Assembly (NCBI GenBank): GCA_964620045.1
Contig: CAZUJL010000007.1
Location: 83,769 to 147,768 of the forward strand
Reading direction: 5' to 3'
DNA: 64,000 nucleotides
Source of the DNA: VFKU01 sp964620045
GTDB taxonomy: Bacteria; Hydrogenedentota; Hydrogenedentia; Hydrogenedentales; GCA-2746185
The notes under the pieces were generated by a model, which was given only the letters and a program-made list of their open reading frames with translations, searched no databases and had not been told where the DNA came from. Position numbers and translations under genes: made by a program. How positions within the stretch are numbered: the stretch's first letter is position 1; each line of letters starts with the position of its first letter. Below are positions 41,530 through 49,765 of this stretch, one piece after another.

Positions 41530-42548
41530 CGCGTGGTTTTCTTCTTGTGGTCGTCACGACCTCCGTCGCGCTGCTCGCGCACGCGGCCGATTCGCAGGCG
41601 AAGCCTTCCGACGCTGCAACCATGAAGATGGAAGGCGAAGGCATCAACTTGTGGATGTCGTCGTCGCACCCGACCTTTGGGCAGCCTGAAGACCCGACCT
41701 TTTGGGTGCACGCCGAACGCGGGCAATTGCTCGATGAACCACGCATTTGGTCGCTGGAACAGACCCGCGCCGTGATTTACCGCGACCCCCCTGAAGAGGA
41801 CCTGGTCCTCGTGGCCCGCACGGGCACCTTTGACGAACAGAATAAATCCGCGAAGCTCGACGGCGACGTCCGCGTCACGTCCGGTCGCATGGTGGCTGAC
41901 TTGGAGAACATCCGGTGGGACAACGCCGCCGGTGTCGCCTACTCGGAAGGTCTTGCCACACTCGACGACGGCGTGAATCGCCTGGTCGGACGCGCAGTCG
42001 CGATGTATGCAAAGGAAGGCCGTTTCGAACTCGGCGATGGCACCGCGCACATTCAACTGGCACAGTCCACGGACGACGCGCAACAAACGAAGAAAAAACC
42101 TCAGGCCTTCGAAAGCATTTCGATTCCCAAGCCCACCAAAATCGTCGGCAAATTGAGCGGCGGCGTGCAAGAGCTTGCCGGGCCGGTGGAATTAAATCTA
42201 ATCGGCGTTGATCCCGCGGACACATTGAACATCAAGGCCAATCGCGTGAATTTTGAATACGCGGCGGACGACGAAAAAATGCCGACCAAAGTCTTTCTCA
42301 AAGGCAACGTCTCTTTGAAGCAAACCGATGCAACGTTTTCCGCGGATGAGGGCACCATCGATCTCAACAGCCGAAAGGCACGCTTCCAAGGCCACGTGAC
42401 AATGAGCGGCGAACAATTCCAGGGTGCCAGCGGTGAATACTTCGAGCTCGATCTCGACACGGGCGACTTCGAGTTTTTCGGGGCGATTGAGCAATTCAAG
42501 CTGATTCCCTCGGAAAAGGCCGAAAAACCGGCCGATCCAAAGCCCTAA
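41526..42548 (+). CDS. Exported LptC/LptA (OstA)-like LPS transport protein, apparently both modules in one chain
   Basis: A 340-residue protein with signal peptide (MTRGFLLVVVTTSVALLAHA). Residues about 30-170 have an LptC-like beta-jellyroll pattern (MEGEGINLWMSSSHPTF, DENIRW-type strands such as RMVADLENIRWDN). Residues about 185-325 have the OstA/LptA signature (NIKANRVNFEYAADDEKM, VFLKGNVSLKQTDATFSADE, FQGHVTMSGEQFQGASGEYF). It sits directly before lptB, the normal LptC-LptA-LptB order, which supports one chain doing both jobs. LptC usually has a membrane anchor; here the N-terminal segment could be an uncleaved anchor or a cleaved signal. Confidence 0.8.
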   Translation: MTRGFLLVVVTTSVALLAHAADSQAKPSDAATMKMEGEGINLWMSSSHPTFGQPEDPTFWVHAERGQLLDEPRIWSLEQTRAVIYRDPPEEDLVLVARTGTFDEQNKSAKLDGDVRVTSGRMVADLENIRWDNAAGVAYSEGLATLDDGVNRLVGRAVAMYAKEGRFELGDGTAHIQLAQSTDDAQQTKKKPQAFESISIPKPTKIVGKLSGGVQELAGPVELNLIGVDPADTLNIKANRVNFEYAADDEKMPTKVFLKGNVSLKQTDATFSADEGTIDLNSRKARFQGHVTMSGEQFQGASGEYFELDLDTGDFEFFGAIEQFKLIPSEKAEKPADPKP

Positions 42549-42563
42549 GGCGGCGAGGCACCG

Positions 42564-43382
42564 GTGAGCAAGAAATCCGCGCGCACGGCGAAATCTCCCG
42601 CGAAAGAATCCTCCGCGCCCGCCAATTCCGTGTCTCGCGATCCCGTACTGCATGCCGAAGGACTCGTGAAGCGATTCGGCCGGCGCACGGTTGTCGATCA
42701 CGTCGCGCTCGAAGTGGTCCCGGGCGAAGTCGTTGGTTTACTCGGCGCAAACGGCGCCGGCAAGACGACAACCTTCGGTATGCTCGTGGGCCTGGTGCAG
42801 CCAACCGAAGGCAAGATCATTTTCGACGGTGCCGACGTGACCCGCGCGCCGATGCACAAACGCGCCCGCGCCGGCCTGGCCTATCTCGCGCAGGAGCCGT
42901 CCGTGTTTCGCGATCTCACCGCGCGCGAAAACATTCTGGCGGTCCTTGAGTTTCAAAAGCTCGACAAAAAAGCCCGCAACGCCCGCGCGGATCAGTTGCT
43001 CGAAGAACTGGACATTGCGCGTATCGCAAACTCGCGTGCGGAAGTGCTCTCCGGTGGTGAACGCCGCCGCGTGGAGATTGCGCGCGCGCTGGCGACCAAC
43101 CCCAAGGTCTTCCTGCTCGACGAACCCTTCGCCGGCATCGACCCGATCGCGCTGGCGGATTTGCAGCGTGGCGTAATCGCGCTGAAGCAGCGGGGAATCG
43201 GTGTACTAATAACCGATCACAACGTGCGCGAGACCCTGCTCATCACCGACCGCGCCTACATCCTCAGCGAAGGCAAAGTGCTCATCTCTGGCACACCGGC
43301 CGAGATCGCCGCCAGCCGCGCCGCGCGCGAGGCCTATCTCGGCGAAGGTTTCCGGATGGACTTTAGCGACGCGAGTATTTGA
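42564..43382 (+). CDS. lptB: LPS export ABC transporter ATPase LptB
   Basis: A 272-residue cytoplasmic ATPase powering LPS extraction by LptFG. Walker A is LLGANGAGKTTTF, the Q-loop LAYLAQEPSVFRDLTARENI matches LptB wording closely, the signature is LSGGERRRVEIARALA, Walker B is VFLLDEPFAGIDPIA, and the switch His is in LITDHNVRETL. A Lys/Ala/Ser-rich N-terminal lead of about 25 residues precedes the domain. It starts at a GTG 15 bp after the preceding stop. LptF and LptG are not in the window. Confidence 0.95.
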   Translation: MSKKSARTAKSPAKESSAPANSVSRDPVLHAEGLVKRFGRRTVVDHVALEVVPGEVVGLLGANGAGKTTTFGMLVGLVQPTEGKIIFDGADVTRAPMHKRARAGLAYLAQEPSVFRDLTARENILAVLEFQKLDKKARNARADQLLEELDIARIANSRAEVLSGGERRRVEIARALATNPKVFLLDEPFAGIDPIALADLQRGVIALKQRGIGVLITDHNVRETLLITDRAYILSEGKVLISGTPAEIAASRAAREAYLGEGFRMDFSDASI

Positions 43383-43535
43383 TCGTTGACACACGCGAAC
43401 TCTTGACGACCTCCCCTCAAAAGTAAGCAATCAATTTCTTCGGTGATCAAGCCTGCGACAAGGCCAAGCAATGGTGCCAACCAGACTCGAAAGCCCCATC
43501 CGTTGCGACGACAAATACTTAGCATCAATATATGG

Positions 43536-43564
43536 TTGCGTTTCACCTTGCTTTCTGCTACAGT
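43536..43564 (+). promoter_or_regulatory. Candidate promoter of the ftsK operon
   Basis: TTGCGT at 43536-43541 and TACAGT at 43559-43564 with a 17-bp spacer, about 100 bp before ftsK, in the only sizeable gap (283 bp) after lptB. The rest of the gap shows no gene or stable terminator. Confidence 0.45.
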
Positions 43565-43665
43565 GGCCCGGCCTGATACACCGAATGCACGGGTAAGCAA
43601 TTACCCTTCATCCACGGCCGGGGGGCCGGGGGCTTCACGCCCAGGGCGGGGGATTCGCAATAGTC

Positions 43666-46143
43666 ATGGGGGTCATGCCCAGAGTCACGTCTGAGCGTCG
43701 CTGCGAAATTGGCGGCGTCGCCTTGCTCGCCCTCACGGTTTTCCTGTTTGTCGCACTCGCGATGGACGGCTACCAGGGCCAGAGCGCGCGCTCGATCACC
43801 AATTTGGGCGACGGCGGCACCGTCCTGGCCGGCGCCCTATATCTCCTGCTCGGCCACGCCGCCCATGTCCTATATATCGTCACCGGCACTTGGGGTGCCA
43901 TGTTGCTCCGCCACCAGCCGCTGGATCGGATTTGGAGCCGCATGCTGGGCTTGTTCCTGCTGGCAGCCTCGACGGCCGGGTTCTTCGGCAACCTTTCCGC
44001 GGACGGCTCCGAACCCGGCGGCATGGTCGGCGGATTCGTGATTTACCTCGTGCGCGATCTGTTCGGCGCCGGCGGCACCGTCGTCATCACGATCACATTC
44101 GCGCTCATCGGCATGTTGCTCGCCACGGAATTCCTGTTTGTCCGCATGCTGCAGGGCGCATGGTCCACGCTGCACCTGATGATTCGCTCCATCGAAAACC
44201 TGCGCGATGAATTTCTCGCCGGCCGCGAAGATAAAAAATCCACCAAGACGAAACGCGGAAAAGTAATCAACGTCAAGGCCCAGCCCGAAGACGAGGGCGA
44301 CGAAGAAGACCACGTTTCAATGTTCCAGTCCCTGTCGTCGCTCTTCGCGAAGCGCGGAGCCAAGGCGCGCCCGGTGCCGGCGAAGAAACGTCGTGCCAGC
44401 GCTGAAGAAGCGACCGACGAAGAAGAAGATGTGAAACCGGTGCGCCGCGCTCCGGCGATTGCGATCGCCGATGCATCGGCCGCGGCGGAGGAAGACTCCG
44501 GCGACGACGAGTCTGCGGAACAACTTGAGCTAGAGCCCAAGGGCCCCGCGATCTACATTTCGACCCGCGTCGAGGGCGAAAGCGGCCGTGCGCCAGAGAA
44601 GCGCGCCTTGCGACGCAAGGCCTTCGAGGAAGAGCTCCCGGCCGACTATAAATACCCCAAAAAGTACGAAAAACCGCCCATTTCGATGTTTGACGAGCCC
44701 ATCCGCGAGCCGGGTCCAGACGTGTCTGCCCAGCTTCGCGAGACAGCCTTGCAGCTCGAAGAAACACTAAAGACCTTCGGCATCGAGGCCGACGTGACCG
44801 ACATCGTGCGCGGCCCAACGATCACGCGTTACGAACTCGAACCGGCCTCCGGTGTAAAGGTGAGCCGCTTCACGGCACTCGCCGACGATATCGCGCTCGC
44901 GTTGAAGGCGCACGGCGTGCGCGTCGAAGCGCCGATTCCCGGCAAGGGCCGCGTGGGCATTGAGCTCCCGAATGATCGATTCGAAGCGGTTACGATTCGC
45001 GAGATTCTGGAATCGGAAACGTATGCGAGCGACAAGAGCCGTCTCGCACTCGCGATGGGCAAAGACATCGCCGGCGACGTGCTCATATCCGATTTGGCGT
45101 CCATGCCGCACTTGCTCGTGGCCGGCGCGACCGGTAGCGGTAAGACCGTTTTCGTGAAGACGATCCTCGCAAGTCTGCTCGCAACGAAGACGCCGGACGA
45201 ATTGCAGATGATCCTGATCGACCCGAAGATGGTCGAGCTTTCGATTTTTAACAACATTCCGCATTTGACGACGCCGGTCGTGATCGATCCCAAGAAAGCC
45301 GCGACGGCGCTGGGTTGGCTTATCCACGAGATGGAGCAACGCTACGAATTGTTCACGCAGCTTCGCGTGCGCAATATCGAGGTCTACAACGAAAGCGTCG
45401 AGAACGGCGAGATCGAAGTAGAGTCTTCCGGCGGCGAAGAGGGCGAAGGCGAGAATGTCGCCGCCATTCGCAAGCTGCCGTACATCGTCTGCGTGATCGA
45501 CGAGTTGGCCGACCTGATGATGCTGGCGCGCGCCGAAGTGGAAGACGCGATCTTCCGTCTGGCACAGCTCGCGCGCGCGGTCGGCATTCACCTGATCATC
45601 GCCACTCAGCGCCCGTCCGTGGACGTGTTGACGGGCGTAATCAAGGCGAACCTGCCGGCGCGCGTGTCATTCCAGGTCTCCTCGCGCGTCGACTCGCGCT
45701 GCATCCTCGAAGTCACCGGCGCGGAGCGCCTGCTTGGTAAGGGCGATATGTTGTATCTGCCGCCGGGCCGCGGCAAGCCGATGCGCTTGCAGAGCGCGTT
45801 CGTGAGCGACCAGGAAATGAACGACCTGATCGCCTATCTCAAGACCCAGGCGCCGCCGCAGTACCGCGACGAAATCGCGAACTACGGCAAGGCGAAGGGC
45901 GAAGCAGTCCTTGACCTCGCGGACGACAACGACGAACTGTTCGACGACGCCGTGCGCGTCGTGACCGAAACGGGTCAGGCCTCGATTTCGATGATTCAGC
46001 GCCGCCTGCGCGTGGGTTACACCCGCGCCGCGCGCCTGATCGACATGATGGAATTGCGCGGCATTGTGGGCCCGCACCTGGGCAGTAAGGCGCGCGAGAT
46101 TCTCATTGCAACGGCCGCCAACCGCGAGGACGAGGTGGCGTGA
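43666..46143 (+). CDS. ftsK: DNA translocase FtsK/SpoIIIE
   Basis: An 825-residue chromosome-dimer and division translocase. There are four to five membrane helices in the first 170 residues, an acidic and basic linker (about 185-350), then the alpha/beta motor with Walker A VAGATGSGKTVFVKTI near 485 and Walker B YIVCVIDELADLMM near 607. The gamma winged-helix domain (about 760-825, ASISMIQRRLRVGYTRAARL) reads polar sequence tags such as KOPS. An in-frame ATG 9 bases later is an equally good start. It overlaps the RodZ-like gene by 4 bp. Confidence 0.95.
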   Translation: MGVMPRVTSERRCEIGGVALLALTVFLFVALAMDGYQGQSARSITNLGDGGTVLAGALYLLLGHAAHVLYIVTGTWGAMLLRHQPLDRIWSRMLGLFLLAASTAGFFGNLSADGSEPGGMVGGFVIYLVRDLFGAGGTVVITITFALIGMLLATEFLFVRMLQGAWSTLHLMIRSIENLRDEFLAGREDKKSTKTKRGKVINVKAQPEDEGDEEDHVSMFQSLSSLFAKRGAKARPVPAKKRRASAEEATDEEEDVKPVRRAPAIAIADASAAAEEDSGDDESAEQLELEPKGPAIYISTRVEGESGRAPEKRALRRKAFEEELPADYKYPKKYEKPPISMFDEPIREPGPDVSAQLRETALQLEETLKTFGIEADVTDIVRGPTITRYELEPASGVKVSRFTALADDIALALKAHGVRVEAPIPGKGRVGIELPNDRFEAVTIREILESETYASDKSRLALAMGKDIAGDVLISDLASMPHLLVAGATGSGKTVFVKTILASLLATKTPDELQMILIDPKMVELSIFNNIPHLTTPVVIDPKKAATALGWLIHEMEQRYELFTQLRVRNIEVYNESVENGEIEVESSGGEEGEGENVAAIRKLPYIVCVIDELADLMMLARAEVEDAIFRLAQLARAVGIHLIIATQRPSVDVLTGVIKANLPARVSFQVSSRVDSRCILEVTGAERLLGKGDMLYLPPGRGKPMRLQSAFVSDQEMNDLIAYLKTQAPPQYRDEIANYGKAKGEAVLDLADDNDELFDDAVRVVTETGQASISMIQRRLRVGYTRAARLIDMMELRGIVGPHLGSKAREILIATAANREDEVA

Positions 46144-46601
46144 GTATTTTGAAGGAATATGGCGACGATCTTCGCGCGCAGCGCGCCGCGCTCGGCCTGA
46201 GCCGCGAAGAAGCCTACAAAAAATTCCGCGTACCGCTTACGTTCATCGCGGCTATCGAAGACGGCCGCATCGACGATCTGCCCGCCCCGATTTTCACGCG
46301 CGGGTTCCTGAAAACCTATTGCGAAGCCCTCGGTATTTCGCCCGATATGGTGCTGAACGCCTACGAAGACCACGTGCACCGCCCGCCCGTGCGGGGTTTC
46401 TCCCGCCTGCGGGCAAAGAATCGTGCCGACCGGCCCAAATGGTTGGATGACGCCATCACCTGGGCCGCGATTGTGGGTGTTGTGTTGTTCGGCTGGGTGG
46501 CCTACAGCCTGTTGGTGCGCCCTGGCGCGCCGGAAAACAACGCGCACGTCCAGGCCGAGACGGTCGAGCTTCCCATCAACGATCCCTTCGCCGCCCCCTA
46601 A
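46140..46601 (+). CDS. RodZ-like protein: HTH_25 domain plus membrane anchor
   Basis: A 153-residue protein starting at a GTG overlapping the ftsK stop. The N-terminal helix-turn-helix (YGDDLRAQRAALGLSREEAY, FIAAIEDGRIDDLPAPIFTR, then GFLKTYCEALGIS) is the RodZ wording. A basic stretch and one membrane helix (about 103-125) follow. The periplasmic part is only about 25 residues, so the large C-terminal domain of E. coli RodZ is absent. In E. coli RodZ links MreB to the elongation machinery; the short form suggests a reduced role. Confidence 0.85.
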   Translation: MSILKEYGDDLRAQRAALGLSREEAYKKFRVPLTFIAAIEDGRIDDLPAPIFTRGFLKTYCEALGISPDMVLNAYEDHVHRPPVRGFSRLRAKNRADRPKWLDDAITWAAIVGVVLFGWVAYSLLVRPGAPENNAHVQAETVELPINDPFAAP

Positions 46602-46716
46602 GCCGCGCCGCACGCCGCGCCCCGCACGGTGACTCGCGCAGGGTCATTTGTTATGATCCCCTCGTGAGGAGCGGATTGCCGCTCCGCAACCGCGCCACTG
46701 GTTTATTTGCGGTCCG

Positions 46717-47319
46717 ATGAACCTGCCGAATCGCCTCACTGTCGTCCGCCTTATTCTCGTCCCGGTATTTGTCGTCCTGCTTTCCATCGAAAGCATCCCC
46801 ACCTACATCCTCGGCTACATCGTGTTCACCGTCGCCTCGATCACGGACTACTGGGACGGCCGCATCGCGCGCGAGCGAAACCTCATCACGAACTTCGGCA
46901 AGCTCATGGATCCCGTCGCCGACAAAGTCCTGATGGCCGGCGCGTTCGTGATGCTGATGAAAGTCCCTTCGCTGAACGTGCCCGCGTGGACCATCGTGGC
47001 GATCCTCGCGCGCGAGTTTCTGGTCACCGGCGCGCGGTCGATGGCCGCCAGCGCACCCGAGGGCAAGGTGATCGCCGCGAACATCTGGGGCAAATACAAG
47101 ACCGTGATCCAAATGGTCTACATCTACGTGTTCCTGTTCTTCGCCATCGTCGCGCTCGGCCTGGAGCGCTGGGCGCCGGACTATGCCGAACAGTATGTGA
47201 ACATCCTGCAATACGTTTCGCTCGGCGGCATCATTTTCGTCGCCGCGTTCACGCTCTACACCGGCATTCAATTCGCGCAGGCCAACTGGCAGTTGTTCCG
47301 GCTCGAAAGCGAGTCCTGA
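46717..47319 (+). CDS. pgsA: CDP-diacylglycerol-glycerol-3-phosphate 3-phosphatidyltransferase
   Basis: Makes phosphatidylglycerol phosphate in the inner membrane. It has 200 residues and about five helices. The CDP-alcohol phosphotransferase motif D-x2-DG-x2-AR-x8-G-x3-D-x3-D is intact in ITDYWDGRIAR and FGKLMDPVADK. The N-terminal NLPNRLTVVRLILVPVFVV is standard. It precedes alr by 2 bp. Confidence 0.95.
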   Translation: MNLPNRLTVVRLILVPVFVVLLSIESIPTYILGYIVFTVASITDYWDGRIARERNLITNFGKLMDPVADKVLMAGAFVMLMKVPSLNVPAWTIVAILAREFLVTGARSMAASAPEGKVIAANIWGKYKTVIQMVYIYVFLFFAIVALGLERWAPDYAEQYVNILQYVSLGGIIFVAAFTLYTGIQFAQANWQLFRLESES

Positions 47320-47321
47320 GC

Positions 47322-48443
47322 GTGCACACCACACCGCTCTCCAAGCTCACCGTTAATTTGGGGCATTACGCCGAAAATCTGCGCACGCTCCGCGCGCGGC
47401 TTCCGGAAAATTGCGGCATGATGCCCGTGGTGAAAGCCGACGCCTATGGCCTCGGCGCGATTCCAATCGCGAAGCGTGCCGTCGCCGAAGGCGCCACGAT
47501 GTTGGCCGTGGGATCTGTAGCAGATGGCATCGCGCTGCGCGAAGCGGGCATCGAAGTGCCGATTCTCGTGCTGGTGCACACGCGCGACGACGATCTTGCC
47601 TTGGCCGTGCGGCACCACCTGCGCCTCTCCATTTCCGACTTCGCCACCGCCGAACGCCTCGGCGACATCGCGCGCCGCGCGCACACCGTCACGCACATTC
47701 ACTGCGAAATCGATTCCGGTATGGGGCGGCAGGGGCTGTTGCTCGATGCCGCCGCCGCTGAACTGCGCAACATGACGCGCATTTCGCATGTGGACATCGA
47801 AGGCATCTACACACACTTCGCCACGGCCGATACTCCCGAGGATGGTTTCGCGGAAAACCAGTTGCGCGGGTTCAAGCAGTTGATCAAGACGCTGGACGCG
47901 GACGGCGTGCCCTACGAGATGATTCACGCGGCGAACAGCGCCGGTGCATTGTTTTTCCCCGCGAGCCATCTTGACCTCGTGCGGCCCGGTCTCATCACGT
48001 ACGGCGTGTGGCCCGGCAAGGAGCGCCCGGCCGATTGTGCGTTTCGCCCGGTCGCATCGTGGACCACGCACGTCGTCCTTGTGCGCCAGATGCCGGGTGG
48101 CGTCAGTCTGAGCTATGGGCGTACGTACTCCACGCCAAGCCCCTCGCGCATCGCCGCAATTCCCATCGGCTATTCCGACGGATACCCGGTTGCGCTTTCG
48201 AATAAAGGCGAAGTGCTCATTCGCGGAAAGCGCTGCCCGGTTCGCGGGCGCGTCACGATGAACGAAATTCTCGTCGACGTCTCGCATGTGCCCGACGCCG
48301 CACCGGGAGACAAGGTTACGCTGATCGGTGCGGAGGCGGGTGAGACAATTACGGTGGAAGAACTCGCCACCAAGGCGGAGCTTGTGCCGCACAACATTCT
48401 CACGAACATCGGTCCGCGCGTGACGCGCGACTACATTCCCTAA
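47322..48443 (+). CDS. alr: Alanine racemase
   Basis: A PLP enzyme supplying D-alanine for peptidoglycan. The GTG start gives MHTTPLSKLTVNLGHYAENL (373 residues); upstream open frame is pgsA shadow. The PLP lysine is in PVVKADAYGLGA. GYSDGYPVALSNKGEVLIRG holds the second catalytic Tyr region and VRGRVTMNEILVDVS the substrate pocket. Length is normal. Confidence 0.95.
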   Translation: MHTTPLSKLTVNLGHYAENLRTLRARLPENCGMMPVVKADAYGLGAIPIAKRAVAEGATMLAVGSVADGIALREAGIEVPILVLVHTRDDDLALAVRHHLRLSISDFATAERLGDIARRAHTVTHIHCEIDSGMGRQGLLLDAAAAELRNMTRISHVDIEGIYTHFATADTPEDGFAENQLRGFKQLIKTLDADGVPYEMIHAANSAGALFFPASHLDLVRPGLITYGVWPGKERPADCAFRPVASWTTHVVLVRQMPGGVSLSYGRTYSTPSPSRIAAIPIGYSDGYPVALSNKGEVLIRGKRCPVRGRVTMNEILVDVSHVPDAAPGDKVTLIGAEAGETITVEELATKAELVPHNILTNIGPRVTRDYIP

Positions 48444-48449
48444 GGCATC

Positions 48450-48968
48450 GTGTCCGAGATTTACTACATCGACGGATACAATCTGCTGCACACGCACCCC
48501 GTCTGGACCGCGCTCGCGAACGAAGACCTCGAAGCCGCGCGTGAAACCGTGGTTGAAGCCGTCAGCGCGTGGACGCTCAACCGGGGTTGTCGTGCCGTGG
48601 TGTTTTTCGATGGACAGGGGCGCCGGGCCGAGCGTGTTTCACACGACGCCGGCCGGCCAAATATCGAGGTGATGTACACCTCGAGCAAATTGAGCGCCGA
48701 TGCCTTGATTGAGCGGGGTGTCTACACGGCGGAGCGGCGGCACGCCGTCATCGTCGTGACAGCCGATCGCGGCATCCGCGATTTTTGCCTCGGCCTTGGC
48801 GCGATTACGATGACACCCGAGAATTTTCTCATCAGCATGGACTCGCCCATGCCATCCCGCCCCTCGGTAAAGCCGGGTAAGGCTGTGGGGCGCGTGGAAG
48901 ATATGCTCGACGACGAGACCCAGCGCCGCTTGCGCGAGATGCGGGCGAAGCTAGACAAGAACGGCTGA
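48450..48968 (+). CDS. NYN-domain ribonuclease, YacP/Rae1-like
   Basis: A 172-residue protein of the YacP family (PIN-like NYN fold). Conserved acidic positions lie in YYIDGYNLLHTHP, VVFFDGQGRRAE and VVTADRGIRDFCLGLGA. In Bacillus Rae1 (YacP) is a ribosome-associated endoribonuclease. A charged C-terminal helix (DDETQRRLREMRAKLDKNG) is present. It starts at a GTG 6 bp after alr and converges on the phosphopantetheinyl transferase with 6 bp between stops. Confidence 0.85.
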   Translation: MSEIYYIDGYNLLHTHPVWTALANEDLEAARETVVEAVSAWTLNRGCRAVVFFDGQGRRAERVSHDAGRPNIEVMYTSSKLSADALIERGVYTAERRHAVIVVTADRGIRDFCLGLGAITMTPENFLISMDSPMPSRPSVKPGKAVGRVEDMLDDETQRRLREMRAKLDKNG

Positions 48969-48974
48969 CGCGGG

Positions 48975-49745
48975 TTACGCGAGGTCCCAGCCCAAGACGC
49001 GATCGGTGGGCCGTTCAACGATGCACGCGGCGGACAAATCGTCGCCCGCGCTCACGGGGATGACGACCCAGCGCTTGCACTCTTCCGGGCCCTCTTTTGC
49101 GCGCAACAGCGCGGGCGCTTCGTTTTCCAGAAATGAAACTTCGAAGCCCTGCAATCCGCCCGCAATGCCATCGCCGATGGCCTTCAAATACGCTTCTTTG
49201 CGCGTCCAGCATTCGTAGAACGCGGCACGCCGCTGGGGAGCCGTCAGCGACATCAGGCGCGCCTGCTCGCCCGGCGCGAATTGACGCCGCGCGATCAATT
49301 CCATGTCCGTGTCGCTGCGGTGCTGCTCAACGTCGATGCCCAGCGGGCGCCCAAGCGCGACACCGACGAGACCGACATTCGCCGTATGCGAAAAATTGAA
49401 ATGGATATTGCCGGCATTCTGTGCGGCGACGATGAATGGCTTGCCGCGGGGATGGCGGCCGAACTCGATCGTTTCCGCCGTGCGATCCAGATAACGCGCC
49501 AGCACCTGGCGCAGGCGTCCATGGCCGATCTTGTAGCGCTTGCGGACGGAACTGAGCCGCATCCCCGCCGCGCGCTCGTGTTCTTTCAAGCTCAGCAACA
49601 GCGCAAGATTTTTTTCATCGCCCGGAGTCGCTTCCAGCGAGAAACGCCACAGATGAACTTCACCCGCGCACAGGGCGGGCAGCGTGGACGGCGGCGGCGC
49701 CCAGTCGTGGAGTTGCAAATAGTCCGTCGTGTTCACAGTGCCCAA
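48975..49745 (-). CDS. 4'-phosphopantetheinyl transferase (Sfp type)
   Basis: A 256-residue enzyme that primes acyl- or peptidyl-carrier proteins from CoA. Motifs: NFSHTANVGLVGVALG, the Mg-binding LGIDVEQHR, and FYECWTRKEAYLKAIGDGIA. Sfp-type size and wording (double pseudo-domain) rather than AcpS suggest broad specificity for PKS/NRPS-like carriers, none of which is in the window. It lies 20 bp after the giant coiled-coil gene on the same strand. Confidence 0.92.
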   Translation of the reverse strand: MGTVNTTDYLQLHDWAPPPSTLPALCAGEVHLWRFSLEATPGDEKNLALLLSLKEHERAAGMRLSSVRKRYKIGHGRLRQVLARYLDRTAETIEFGRHPRGKPFIVAAQNAGNIHFNFSHTANVGLVGVALGRPLGIDVEQHRSDTDMELIARRQFAPGEQARLMSLTAPQRRAAFYECWTRKEAYLKAIGDGIAGGLQGFEVSFLENEAPALLRAKEGPEECKRWVVIPVSAGDDLSAACIVERPTDRVLGWDLA

Positions 49746-49765
49746 AGCGCGATCGCGTGCAAGGT

